Shown here piece after piece: positions 1 to 8,805 of a DNA stretch of 64,000 bases. The stretch lies in assembly GCF_000741135.1 (NCBI RefSeq), contig NZ_JGYU01000006.1:1-64000 (forward strand). The letters run 5' to 3'. The notes below the pieces were generated by a model. It was given only the letters and a program-made list of their open reading frames with translations, was not told the DNA's origin and did no database searches. Position numbers and translations under genes: made by a program. This stretch comes from Bifidobacterium choerinum (lineage in GTDB: Bacteria; Actinomycetota; Actinomycetes; Actinomycetales; Bifidobacteriaceae). Numbering within the stretch: position 1 is the first letter of the stretch; the number at the start of each line of letters is the position of its first letter.

Positions 1-214
1 ATGGTGCAGATGGGGCCGGCGCGTCGGGATGCGCCGGTTCGCCCCGCCGCGTCCCGGCTGCGCTCCGGCTGCGCGGCGCGAAGCTCGGCGGCACGGAGGC
101 GGCCGTCGCGTCCCGTGTCCCGAAGCGGTGTGACGCGGCCTGCGCGTCGTCGCGCCTGCGGCGCGGCCGTGGTGCGAAGCTCGGCGGTGTCGTCGGCTCA
201 TCGGTGTTGCTCAT
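1..214 (-). CDS. N-terminus of a Pro/Arg-rich envelope-type protein (partial, runs off window start)
   Basis: An open minus-strand frame starts with ATG at 212-214 behind a GGAGGAACG ribosome site and stays open for 71 codons to the window edge. The visible part is cytoplasmic-looking: Pro- and Arg-rich, with the heptad PPSFAPR twice (about residues 10-16 and 42-48) and an RRRR patch. No membrane segment is reached. It follows the LCP gene on the same strand after 73 bp, so it is probably co-transcribed. Such tails often precede a transmembrane anchor, so a second LCP-family or other envelope protein is plausible, but this is inference; the functional domain lies outside the window. Confidence 0.6.
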   Translation of the reverse strand, partial: MSNTDEPTTPPSFAPRPRRRRDDAQAASHRFGTRDATAASVPPSFAPRSRSAAGTRRGEPAHPDAPAPSAP

Positions 215-287
215 CGTTCCTCCACTGGGCGCGTCGCGCCGTCATCGTGCCGCGGGCCGTCGTAGCCGGCCGTCTGTGTCATCGCGC

Positions 288-1736
288 TCATTCGCTCTTG
301 GCGGGCACCGAGCAGATGGTCGTGTTGAGGTACTGGTAGGCGATGCCGATGTACTGGCCGGTCTCGGGGTCGCGGATCGAACCGTTCTCGGGGTCGACGA
401 CGCCGTTCGTGTTCGGGTCGATGAGCGTGCCGTCCTCACGCTTGATCAGGCCGGTCTTCGGGTCGACGGTCGGCTGCGGCTTCGCCGAGGGCGTAGCCGA
501 CGGCGTGTCCGTGGCCGCGTCGTCGGCCTCGGGCGTCGGCGTCGTCTCGTCGTCCTTGTCCTTGCCGTCCGCGTCGTCCTTCGCCGTGGATTCCGGGGCG
601 GGGGAGGCGTCGGCGGCGTCGTCGCCGTACAGCGGGCGGTCGTCGCGCAGCCGCTGCCAGACCTCGGCGGCGTTGTCGGCCCACACGACGCGGTTCGGGT
701 CGAAGGGCGCGGGCACGACGGGGACGGTCTGCGCGTACACGTGCGAGACGTCGAGGTGGCGCAGGCTGAGCGCGAGCGCGACGAGCGCGTTCGTGTCGGC
801 CATGCCGGAGCTGATGTTGAGCGAGCGGATCGCGGCGAGCGCGAGCTGGTAGAGCTCGCTCGTCTGCGTGAACATGTTCTTCGATATCGCCTCGGCGATC
901 AGCGATTTGACGAGGTACTGCTGGCGCGTCGTGCGCATGATGTCGCTGCCGTCGGTGCCGGTGCCGTGGCGCATGCGCGCGTAGTTCGTCGCCTGGCGTC
1001 CGTCGAGGTGGCGCATGCCCTTCCTGAGGTCCATGTCGGTGTTCGCGTCGACGGTGTCGACCGGGATGCACACGTCGACGCCGCCGATCGCGTCGATCAT
1101 GTCGGACAGGCCCTTGAAGTCGACGACGACGAAGTTCGTGATGTGCATGCCGGTGAGCGCGTTGACGGCCGTCACCGTGCAGCTCGCCGCCGTCGACAGG
1201 TCGCCGCCCTCGCGGTAGGCGGTGGAGAACACCGAGTTGAACATGACGCCGTACTGGGCGGGGATGTCCTTGCCGTCGCTCGTGCGGCAGTCGGGCACGT
1301 CGACGATCGAGTCGCGCGGAATCGAGACGATGTTGATGAAGTCGCGCTTGGCGCTGATGTCGACGACCATCGTCGTGTCGGCGTTGTGCAGGCCGTCCTC
1401 GCCGTCGTGCATGCCGCCGGACAGCTCCGCGTTGCCGTCGTCGCGCGTGTCCTGGCCGATGAGGACGAACTTGATCGGGCGCCCCTCGTTGGGGTCGAGC
1501 TTCTCCTCATCGGCGAAGACGGTCTTGACGGCGCCCTCCTGGACGGCGTTGTTGAGGTTGATCCAGATGGAGGCCACGGCCGTGCCCGCGAACACGAGCG
1601 CGGCGGCGACGACGCAGGCGACGGCGGCGAGCGCGCGGTGGCGGATGCGCCACGCCACGGCGCTGTGCCGCGGCCTCGCCTTGCGGGAGCTGCCCAGATA
1701 CGCTTCTCGTGTCTTCTTCGCGGTATGAGAGGCCAA
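288..1736 (-). CDS. LCP (LytR-CpsA-Psr) family protein
   Basis: LCP proteins are extracytoplasmic, membrane-anchored phosphotransferases that move glycopolymers from lipid carriers to peptidoglycan. The 482-residue protein has a basic cytoplasmic N-terminus, one transmembrane helix (about 34-57), then the LCP core with FVLIGQDTRDD, ADTTMVVDIS and SIPRDS motifs. An acidic Ala/Pro/Thr linker follows, and a tail carries several short DPxTG-like units. I chose a TTG start at 1734-1736: it sits just after an AAAGGTGG ribosome site and gives MASHTAKKTRE; the longer open frame to 2030 has non-coding character and would overlap the divergent glycosyltransferase. The neighbouring membrane glycosyltransferase fits a cell-wall polymer role. 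Confidence 0.9.
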   Translation of the reverse strand: MASHTAKKTREAYLGSSRKARPRHSAVAWRIRHRALAAVACVVAAALVFAGTAVASIWINLNNAVQEGAVKTVFADEEKLDPNEGRPIKFVLIGQDTRDDGNAELSGGMHDGEDGLHNADTTMVVDISAKRDFINIVSIPRDSIVDVPDCRTSDGKDIPAQYGVMFNSVFSTAYREGGDLSTAASCTVTAVNALTGMHITNFVVVDFKGLSDMIDAIGGVDVCIPVDTVDANTDMDLRKGMRHLDGRQATNYARMRHGTGTDGSDIMRTTRQQYLVKSLIAEAISKNMFTQTSELYQLALAAIRSLNISSGMADTNALVALALSLRHLDVSHVYAQTVPVVPAPFDPNRVVWADNAAEVWQRLRDDRPLYGDDAADASPAPESTAKDDADGKDKDDETTPTPEADDAATDTPSATPSAKPQPTVDPKTGLIKREDGTLIDPNTNGVVDPENGSIRDPETGQYIGIAYQYLNTTICSVPAKSE

Positions 1737-1907
1737 CGGTCCACCTTTCGTGCGTCGTTCCCCGTCGCGGGGTCCCCATGCGCGCGCACGGCCCCATGCC
1801 GACGACGTGCAATCGTATGCGATTATAGGACATGACGGTGAGAAAGCCGTGCGGGGGAGCCCGCGCGGCGCCCGGGGGCGGCCGGCGGGCGGATATACCC
1901 TTCTGCG

Positions 1908-1913
1908 TACACT
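1908..1913 (+). promoter_or_regulatory. Putative -10 box TACACT for a leaderless transcript
   Basis: TACACT lies 7 nt before the ATG of the glycosyltransferase gene, which has no Shine-Dalgarno sequence. The spacing puts the transcription start at or next to the A of the start codon, as in leaderless actinobacterial mRNAs. No clear -35 box is visible. Confidence 0.4.
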
Positions 1914-1920
1914 GGGACGC

Positions 1921-4900
1921 ATGACACTCTCGGGCAACAGTGAGATCCAGCGCATCATCGGCGCCGCACTGGCGGCGCGGCCGTATTCGCACAGCCAGCG
2001 CGCCGAGCCGAACGTGACGGCCGTCATCACCGTCGAGGACGACCTGCGCTACCTGCCCCGCACCTTCCGCGCCGTGCTCGCCCAGAGCGTGCTGCCGTCC
2101 ACGATCGTCATCGCCGACTGCTCGGGGCGCACCGTGCAGTCCGTGCAGACGAGCTTCGAGATCATCCCGACGAAGGAGGACGTGCTCGAGACGATGCCCG
2201 AGCCGCAGCGCATCTCGATCCAGATCGTCCGCGTCGCCCAGGCGCGCTCCTTCGCCGACGCCGTCGCGAAGGTGCTGCGCAACGCGCAGGTGGACACGTC
2301 GACGAAGACGCTGTGGCTGCTGCACGACGAATCCCGCCCCGCCGACGAGCGCTGCCTCGAACGGCTCCTCGACGCATGGGCGAACTCGCCGACGGCGGCG
2401 CTGCTGGGCGCCAAGCAGCTCGACTGGGAGGGCCGCGCCCTGCACGACGTCGGCTGCTACGCGGCGCGCGGACGCGTCGTCTCGCTCGTCGTCGACGGCG
2501 AACCCGACCAGGAGCAGTACGACGGACGGCGCGACGTCTTCTCCGTCTCGCTCGCCGGCGCCCTCGTGCCCGTCAACACGCTCGCCGCCGTGCACGGCGT
2601 CAACCCGTGGTTCGGCACCTTCGACGAATCCGAGGACTTCTGCCGGCGCCTGTGCCTGTCCGGCCGCCGCGTCGTCGTCGTGCCCGGGGCTCGCATCGCG
2701 CACCGGCGCGCACGCTACGACGGCGTGCGCACGCGCGACGGCGGGGCGATCGAACCCGACGCCGCCGTCGACTCGTCGATGGCGCAGCTCGTCGGCGCGC
2801 AGAAATACGCGATGACCGACATGGCCGCCCCATGGTGGCCGCTGCTGTGGGTCGTCTCGCTCGCCGCCGCGCTCGTCGGCGCCGTCTCGCTGCTGTTCCG
2901 CAAACGCCCCTACCGGGCGATGTGCCGCCTCGTCATGCCCTGGGCCGCGCTCGTCGCCGTCCCCGGCGCGCTCGCCGCACGCCACCGCGTCGCCGCCGCG
3001 GGCCGGCGCCCGCGCTCCCAGATCGCGCCGCTGATCGCCGACCGCCGCCAGATACGCCAATGGAAGGCCCGCTCGCGCGCCTTCGACGACCAGCGCAGCA
3101 ACGTCATCCTCGACCCGCTCGCCCTCGTCCACCTGCGCCACCGGCGCATCCGGCGTTGGGCGTGGGCGCTCGCCGCCGCGCTGCTAGCCTTCGGAGCGAC
3201 GGCCGCGATGTACTGGCCGATCCTGCGCCACGCGTTCTCCGACGCCTCGATGCTCTCGACGCGGCTGCTGCCGACATCCGCGACGTTCCGCCAGCTCGCC
3301 GAGGCCGCCACGACGCCATGGGTCTACGGCGTCGGCACCGGCGTCCCCGCCCCGCCGTCGCCGTGGCTGCTCGTGCTCATGGCCGCGTCCGTGCTCACTG
3401 GCGGCCACGTCGCCGCGGCGCTCGCCCTCGTCTTCTTCCTGTCCGCGCCCGCCGGCGTCCTGTCGTTCTGGGCGCTCGCCGGCGTCGTCACCCGATCCAA
3501 CCCGATCCGCGTCGCCTCCGCGCTGTGCTGGTACGGCCTGTCGCTCGCCTTCGGCCTGTACGACACGGCGAACCTGCCGATGCTCACCGTCATGACGTTC
3601 CTGCCGGCCGCGCTCGCGCTGTCGTTCAAGGCCGTCGGCATGTACCGCACCGAGGACCCCGTCAACCCGCGCTCGTCGGTGCAGGCCGCCGCAGCCGCCG
3701 CGCTGCTGTTCATCCCGGCCGTCGCCGCCGAGCCGCAGCTGCTGCTCGCGCTCGTCGTCATCTTCGTCGCGTTCCTCGTCTTCGTGCGCCGCCACCGGCT
3801 CATGCTGCTGCTCATCCCGCTGCCCGCCGCGTTCGCGCTTGCCCCGACGCTCGTCAACGCGGTGCGCTACGCCGGCGACGGCATGTGGCGCCAGCTGTTC
3901 GGCGACGTCATGGTCCCGACGCGCCCCGTCAACGGCGAGCCCGAGGCGATCGGGCTGACGACGATGGTGTGGCGCGCCTTCGGCCTCGAGGCCGCGCCGT
4001 CATGGCCGGCGATGCTCTCGTGCGCCGACCCCCTGCGCACGCTGATCGTGCTGTGCTGCGCCGTATGCGCCGTCATCGCGCTGCTCACGCTGCTGCGCCC
4101 CGGCATGCTGCGCCCATGCCGCATCCTGTGGACGGTGACGCTGTGCGGCCTCATGCTCGCCGTCACCTCCGCCGTTGTCGTCATCGCCGTCACGCCTGAC
4201 GGCGCGGCCGCCGGATCGGTGCTGCCGGGCGTCGCGCTCGCCGCGTGCGGCATGCTCGCCTGCGTGGCGATGGCGGCCGGCCCGGGCGTCACGCCCTTCC
4301 ACCGTCTCGTGACCGACCACACGCGACGCTTCGGCGCGACGACGCTCGTGCAGGGCGCCGTCACGCTGTTCCTGACGGCGATGACGGCCGTGTGCCTGCT
4401 GTTCGGCGTCCAGACGGCCAACGCCGGAGGCGTCGCCATCGCCGGATCCGGCCTGCCGATGGTCGCCCAGGACTATCTGGCGCAGGACCCCGGCCGGCGC
4501 GTGCTCGCGCTGGCCGCCACGAACGCCGACACCGTCGCCTACACGGCGATGCGCACCGGGCGCGGCGATCTGATCGACAGCTCCGCCGCATGGCGTGTCA
4601 GCCGCGCCTTCGGCCACGAGGAGCACACCGACGACGAACAGCTCGCCCACATCGCCGCCCGGCTGCTCGCCAACAGCGACAACGACGCGATACGCCAGCT
4701 GTCCGACCTCGGCTTCGGCGGCATCTACGTCGTCACCGACGAGGGGCGCGACCTGAGCGCGCGCGCAGGCGAACAGCTTCAGGCGAACGTGACCGCATCC
4801 CAGGGCACGCAGGAGGTCGTCAGCAACGCGCAGGGCACGTACTACCGGCTCACGCTCGACGCGACGGCCGGACAGCACATCGACACGGACGCCCAGCTGC

Positions 4901-5019
4901 GCATGGAGACGAGCCCCTGGCGCACCGCATGGCTGTGGTGCCTCGCGATCCTCGTCGCGATCTACGGCATCATCGCGATACCACGCAGCCACGGCATCAG
5001 CAAGGAGGATCAGCAATGA
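1921..5019 (+). CDS. Large membrane glycosyltransferase, family 2
   Basis: A 1032-residue protein with a GT2 (GT-A fold) domain at about 25-290: a VITVEDD start, an HDESRP acidic metal/nucleotide segment, and FDESEDFCRRL near the acceptor side. It is followed by a long membrane part with roughly ten or more hydrophobic helices and an extracytoplasmic C-terminal region ending in one last helix. It probably transfers a sugar to a lipid-linked or wall polymer on the membrane. The start at 1921 was chosen because GT2 homology begins shortly after and a -10-like box lies 7 nt upstream. The stop overlaps the next start (ATGA), so it is translationally coupled to the DUF5719 gene. Donor and acceptor sugars cannot be read from the sequence. 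Confidence 0.88.
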   Translation: MTLSGNSEIQRIIGAALAARPYSHSQRAEPNVTAVITVEDDLRYLPRTFRAVLAQSVLPSTIVIADCSGRTVQSVQTSFEIIPTKEDVLETMPEPQRISIQIVRVAQARSFADAVAKVLRNAQVDTSTKTLWLLHDESRPADERCLERLLDAWANSPTAALLGAKQLDWEGRALHDVGCYAARGRVVSLVVDGEPDQEQYDGRRDVFSVSLAGALVPVNTLAAVHGVNPWFGTFDESEDFCRRLCLSGRRVVVVPGARIAHRRARYDGVRTRDGGAIEPDAAVDSSMAQLVGAQKYAMTDMAAPWWPLLWVVSLAAALVGAVSLLFRKRPYRAMCRLVMPWAALVAVPGALAARHRVAAAGRRPRSQIAPLIADRRQIRQWKARSRAFDDQRSNVILDPLALVHLRHRRIRRWAWALAAALLAFGATAAMYWPILRHAFSDASMLSTRLLPTSATFRQLAEAATTPWVYGVGTGVPAPPSPWLLVLMAASVLTGGHVAAALALVFFLSAPAGVLSFWALAGVVTRSNPIRVASALCWYGLSLAFGLYDTANLPMLTVMTFLPAALALSFKAVGMYRTEDPVNPRSSVQAAAAAALLFIPAVAAEPQLLLALVVIFVAFLVFVRRHRLMLLLIPLPAAFALAPTLVNAVRYAGDGMWRQLFGDVMVPTRPVNGEPEAIGLTTMVWRAFGLEAAPSWPAMLSCADPLRTLIVLCCAVCAVIALLTLLRPGMLRPCRILWTVTLCGLMLAVTSAVVVIAVTPDGAAAGSVLPGVALAACGMLACVAMAAGPGVTPFHRLVTDHTRRFGATTLVQGAVTLFLTAMTAVCLLFGVQTANAGGVAIAGSGLPMVAQDYLAQDPGRRVLALAATNADTVAYTAMRTGRGDLIDSSAAWRVSRAFGHEEHTDDEQLAHIAARLLANSDNDAIRQLSDLGFGGIYVVTDEGRDLSARAGEQLQANVTASQGTQEVVSNAQGTYYRLTLDATAGQHIDTDAQLRMETSPWRTAWLWCLAILVAIYGIIAIPRSHGISKEDQQ

Positions 5020-6557
5020 GCGAGGAACCGAACCGTCTCGACGACTTCGCGCACCGCACGCGCACCGTCGTGACGACGGCCGTGACGAGCGTCGCCGTCA
5101 TCGCGCTGTTCGCCGCGCTGACGGTCGTGCCGCCCCGCTCCGGCGCGCACGACGCGCCCACGGTCGCCGACGCATCCGTCTCCGAACAGGCCAGCGCCCA
5201 GCAGACGCTGCGCTACTGCCCGGCCGCGATGACGATCGCCGACACGGAATCCTACGGCGACGAGGAGTTCCACACCTCGACCGGCGACCTCGCCTCGGCC
5301 CGCCGCTACGCGGCCTTCGGCTCGGTCTTCCACGCCCAAGCCGACGCGCTCGGCGCCGGGGACGCGACGGACGGTCTCGTCCTCGAAGGGGCGGACGGCA
5401 AGGACGACGCCGACGTCTTCATCGCCGGCCAGGACAAGAACGACGACGCCACGATGCTCGACACGCGGCTGCTGAGCGCAACCGACGGCACCGGCTCGGC
5501 CGGCGCAGTCGCCTCATGGGCGACGACCGGCGACATCACCGGCATAGCCGCCGCCTCCTGCGTGACGCCCGCCCTCACCCAACGCTTCCTCGTGCCCAGC
5601 ACGACGACCGGCAACACACAGCAGCTCGTCGTCGCCAACCCCGCCGACAAGCCCACCAGCGTCGACATCGCGATCTGGGGCGTCAAAGGAGGCAGGATCA
5701 CGCCGGCCACGTCGTCCATCCTCACCGTCGGCGCCGACGGTGAGGATGACATGCTGCTCAACGCGGCCGCACCCGACGAGCAGGGACTCTACGTAGAGGT
5801 CACCAGCCACGACGCGCCGGTCGGCGCCGTCGTACGCTCCAGCGCGATGGACGGTCTGACGCCGCACGGCAACGACTACGTGACGCCGCTGCCCCAGGCC
5901 GCCACGACGCAGACGATCATGCTTCCCGACGCCGACGCCTCGACGACGCTGAGCGCCTACGCCGACAAGGACGCCACCGTCACGTTGTCGTGGATGAGCG
6001 ACCACGGCCTGGTCGACCTCGGCCGCCTCGACGTCCGCGGCGGCAAGGTCGCGCTCAAGGAACTCAAGGACCGGCCCAAGGACGCCCACGCGATCCTCGC
6101 GCAAAGCGACGCCCCCTGCTCGATCACCGCCCAAAGCGCCGTCGAAGGCGCCGACGGGCGACGCGACTACGCCGTCATCGACGCGCACACCGCCTACGCG
6201 CAGTCCGCGCTCGCATTGCCGGCCGGCATCGACGCGACGCTCGCGATCGCCAACATGGGCGAGGGGCGTGCGACGGTCACCTTCACCGGCTACGACGCAC
6301 ACGGCGAGGAGACCGGCACCAGACAGGTCAAGGTGGACGCCGATTCGTCGACGACCCTCGACGCCGACGACCTCGGCAAGGACGTCGCCGCGATCCGTGT
6401 CGACGACGCCGACCCGGCGATCGTCTGGGGCGCGTTCGTGACGAACGCGAAGCTGCGCGACGCGAAGACTGCGGCGCTCGCCTACGTGCCGGCGACGAGC
6501 CTCGCCGTGCCGCGCCAGCTTGTGCACGCCTTCAACGATCCGGGCATCGTGCGCTGA
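5016..6557 (+). CDS. DUF5719 family secreted/membrane protein
   Basis: A 513-residue protein with one N-terminal signal-anchor helix (about 20-42) and a long extracytoplasmic region of repeated beta-rich segments rich in Asp, Ala and Thr. The arrangement (large GT2 followed immediately by this protein, ATGA overlap) is the usual actinobacterial context of DUF5719, which is the main basis for the family call. Biochemical function is unknown; a partner or scaffold for the upstream glycosyltransferase is a reasonable inference. Its stop is only 7 bp from the stop of the convergent zincin-like gene. Confidence 0.75.
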   Translation: MSEEPNRLDDFAHRTRTVVTTAVTSVAVIALFAALTVVPPRSGAHDAPTVADASVSEQASAQQTLRYCPAAMTIADTESYGDEEFHTSTGDLASARRYAAFGSVFHAQADALGAGDATDGLVLEGADGKDDADVFIAGQDKNDDATMLDTRLLSATDGTGSAGAVASWATTGDITGIAAASCVTPALTQRFLVPSTTTGNTQQLVVANPADKPTSVDIAIWGVKGGRITPATSSILTVGADGEDDMLLNAAAPDEQGLYVEVTSHDAPVGAVVRSSAMDGLTPHGNDYVTPLPQAATTQTIMLPDADASTTLSAYADKDATVTLSWMSDHGLVDLGRLDVRGGKVALKELKDRPKDAHAILAQSDAPCSITAQSAVEGADGRRDYAVIDAHTAYAQSALALPAGIDATLAIANMGEGRATVTFTGYDAHGEETGTRQVKVDADSSTTLDADDLGKDVAAIRVDDADPAIVWGAFVTNAKLRDAKTAALAYVPATSLAVPRQLVHAFNDPGIVR

Positions 6558-6564
6558 GCGGCCG

Positions 6565-6993
6565 TCACAGGCCGAAGTCGGGGTCGATCTCGTCGGGGCG
6601 CCGACCGTAGAGCTCGGCGATCGACGCGACGATCTCGTCTCGAATCGCCAGCTGCAGGTCGGTGCGGTTCGCCGCATGTGTCTGGATCGGCAGCCGGTAC
6701 AGCACGATGCGCGCCGGACTGCCATGCTCGGCGGGGAAGGCCTGCGAGCACAGCCGCGGCTCGGACTCCCACGGCGCCGGCGACGACGGCGGCACATCCT
6801 CGACGGCGAACTGCAACGGCCGCACAAGCTCCGGCCACGCGGCCGACAGACGCCGGATCTGCGCGACGACGAGATCGTCGAAGAGACCGGAGCGCGTACG
6901 GTAGCGCGGCAGACGCGTGCCGAACATCGGCGTGCGCATCCCGCGGCCATGGCGGTTGCGATACACTTTGGCGTTCCAAGGAAGCTGGGTCAT
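6565..6993 (-). CDS. Zincin-like metallopeptidase family protein with a degenerate active site
   Basis: 142 residues resembling the short actinobacterial metallopeptidase family (PF06262-type) encoded near DUF5719/GT2 clusters: a basic RNRHGRGMRTP start, a middle IVLYRLPIQTHA strand, and a C-terminal helix. Where true zincins carry HExxH, this protein reads EIVASIAELYG, so the zinc ligands are missing and proteolysis is doubtful. The ATG at 6993 has GGAGG only two bases upstream; an in-frame GTG at 7002 is an alternative. It is transcribed towards the DUF5719 gene. Confidence 0.72.
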   Translation of the reverse strand: MTQLPWNAKVYRNRHGRGMRTPMFGTRLPRYRTRSGLFDDLVVAQIRRLSAAWPELVRPLQFAVEDVPPSSPAPWESEPRLCSQAFPAEHGSPARIVLYRLPIQTHAANRTDLQLAIRDEIVASIAELYGRRPDEIDPDFGL

Positions 6994-7047
6994 GGCCTCC
7001 ACTGTAGGCCGACCGCCCCACAGGCCGCGCCCATCGCGCAGGCACGG

Positions 7048-7053
7048 TAGGAT
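7048..7053 (+). promoter_or_regulatory. Putative -10 box TAGGAT for a leaderless transcript
   Basis: TAGGAT ends 6 nt before the ATG at 7060, matching the leaderless spacing seen at several other genes in this window. Confidence 0.35.
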
Positions 7054-7059
7054 ACAAGG

Positions 7060-7899
7060 ATGGTCAGGAACAGGAACGGGGAAGTGATGAGGATGACCGA
7101 ACCCAACATTGCCGACAGCGCCGCCGTGGACGTCGACGCGCTGTGCCGACGCATGCGCGTCGCCGCCTTCGACCTCGACGGCACGCTCGCACGCTCGAAG
7201 AAGCCGATGCACGCCGACATCGCGCAGGCGCTGAGCGAACTGACGACGCTGCTCCCGGTCGCCATCGTCTCCGGCGGCGTCATGCCGCTCATCGAAAGCC
7301 AGGTCACCGACATGCTCGCCTCCGGCGCCGACCGCGCCAACCTGCATCTCATGCCCACGACCGGCACACGCTACTACCGCTGGGACGGCGCCGCATGGAC
7401 GAAGGTCTACGAACGCGACCTGAGCGCGGCCGACCGCGCCGCCGCCATCGCATCCCTCGAACGCCGCGCACGCGAACAGGGCATCTGGACTGACCACGGC
7501 TGGGGACCCATCATCGAGGACCGCGGCAGCCAGATTACCTACTCCGCGCTCGGCCAGCAGGCCCCCGTCGAAGCCAAGGAGCGCTGGGACCCCGACAACA
7601 CGAAGAAGAACCGCCTCGCCGAAGCCGTCCAGCGCGACCTGCCCAACCTCAAGGTACGCTCCGGCGGCTCCACCAGCGTCGACATCTCCGCGCGCGACAT
7701 CGACAAGGCCTACGCCGTACGCGAACTCGCCCACGCCACCGGCGTCGACGTCGGCTCGATCGCCTTCATCGGCGACCGCATGGACCCCGACGGCAACGAC
7801 TACCCGGCCGCCGCCGCCGGCACAATCGCCATCCGCGTCACCGGCCCCGAAGCCACGCTGCGCCTCATCGACGCCATCAACATGCGCCTGCGCCACTGA
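7060..7899 (+). CDS. HAD-superfamily hydrolase (type IIB, phosphomannomutase/sugar-phosphatase-like)
   Basis: A 279-residue HAD protein. Motif I is FDLDGTLARS (about residues 38-47), motif II is IVSGG, the conserved lysine lies in the KKNRLAEAV region, and motif IV is FIGDRMDPDGNDYPA near the C-terminus. The C2-type cap (about 100-200) and the motif IV form match phosphomannomutase/sucrose-phosphatase-like HAD-IIB enzymes, so it probably dephosphorylates a sugar phosphate; the substrate is unknown. ATG 7060 fits a leaderless start; ATG 7087, preceded by GGGGAAG, is a good alternative. It is followed by the ComF-like gene after 38 bp. Confidence 0.85.
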   Translation: MVRNRNGEVMRMTEPNIADSAAVDVDALCRRMRVAAFDLDGTLARSKKPMHADIAQALSELTTLLPVAIVSGGVMPLIESQVTDMLASGADRANLHLMPTTGTRYYRWDGAAWTKVYERDLSAADRAAAIASLERRAREQGIWTDHGWGPIIEDRGSQITYSALGQQAPVEAKERWDPDNTKKNRLAEAVQRDLPNLKVRSGGSTSVDISARDIDKAYAVRELAHATGVDVGSIAFIGDRMDPDGNDYPAAAAGTIAIRVTGPEATLRLIDAINMRLRH

Positions 7900-7937
7900 A
7901 CGGCGACCCGACCCCGGGACACGAGACAGGACCCACG

Positions 7938-8729
7938 ATGCGCATGACGGGCACCACGGCACGACACGCCGCCGCCACATGGCGACAGCTGCGCGACATC
8001 CTGCTGCCACGCGGATGCGCCGGCTGCGGGCGCCCCGACGCCATCCTGTGCGACCAATGCGCCCGCGCACTGCACGACCCCACCGCCTTCACGCTGCCAC
8101 AGGCCGCCGCCGGACACGGCGTCGCCTGCGGCACCTACCACGGCGCCATCCGACACGCCATCCTCTCATGGAAGGACCACGGCGACGCCGAAGCCGACCA
8201 GCCACTCGCCGACGCCCTCACCGACCTCTTCGACACGGTCGCCGCGCCGCTTCTCGCCACCCTCAACCCCGCGCCGACCGGCGTCGGCATCATACCGGCG
8301 CCCTCATCGCCACGCTCCATACGCCGCCGCGGACGACGCCACCTCGACCCGCTCGCCGACATGCTCGCCGCGCACTGCCGCAGCCACGGCCTGCCCGACA
8401 CCTGCACGCTGCCGATGCTGCAGGTGCGCGCCGTTCACGGCAAATCCGTCCAGACCCACGGCGCACGCGACCGCATGCGCCGCATCCACGGCCACATCGC
8501 CGTCGACGACGCCATACGCCCGCCCGCACCCGGCACGCCGCTCATCCTGCTCGACGACATCGTCACGACCGGGGCGACGATCGGCGCCTGCGCCGACGCG
8601 CTCGCCGACGCCGGCCACGATGTGCTCACCGCGCTCGCGCTCGCCTACACGCCGCCGAAGGCCATCGACGAAGACGACGGCACCGCCGTCGAAGACGCGC
8701 GGGGGCATCCCGGGGAGCGGCGGTGGTGA
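7938..8729 (+). CDS. ComF-family phosphoribosyltransferase-like protein
   Basis: 263 residues. An N-terminal zinc-finger-like pair (CAGCG at about 29-33 and CDQC at 39-42) is followed by the type I phosphoribosyltransferase fold with the PRPP loop ILLDDIVTTGATI at about 202-214. This is the ComF/GntX pattern. ComF supports DNA uptake in naturally competent bacteria, but many actinobacteria keep the gene without known competence, so its role here is open. The C-terminus is a short acidic-to-basic extension. It is convergent with the sensor kinase, separated by a long hairpin. Confidence 0.88.
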   Translation: MRMTGTTARHAAATWRQLRDILLPRGCAGCGRPDAILCDQCARALHDPTAFTLPQAAAGHGVACGTYHGAIRHAILSWKDHGDAEADQPLADALTDLFDTVAAPLLATLNPAPTGVGIIPAPSSPRSIRRRGRRHLDPLADMLAAHCRSHGLPDTCTLPMLQVRAVHGKSVQTHGARDRMRRIHGHIAVDDAIRPPAPGTPLILLDDIVTTGATIGACADALADAGHDVLTALALAYTPPKAIDEDDGTAVEDARGHPGERRW

Positions 8730-8739
8730 CGACGTCCGG

Positions 8740-8788
8740 ATATGCGGAGCGGGGCGCAGACCTGATGTCCGCGCCCCGCTCCGCATAT
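8740..8788. terminator. Bidirectional hairpin terminator (18-bp perfect stem)
   Basis: Arms 8740-8757 and 8771-8788 are perfect reverse complements with a 13-nt loop, between the convergent comF-like and sensor-kinase genes. There is no T-tract on either side. Confidence 0.8.
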
Positions 8789-8805
8789 GACGGGGTTCCG
8801 TGGGA

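Noticed and set aside
204..1835. 543-codon plus-strand frame opposite the LCP gene
   Set aside because: Val/Arg-rich shadow of the minus-strand gene, typical of GC-rich DNA.
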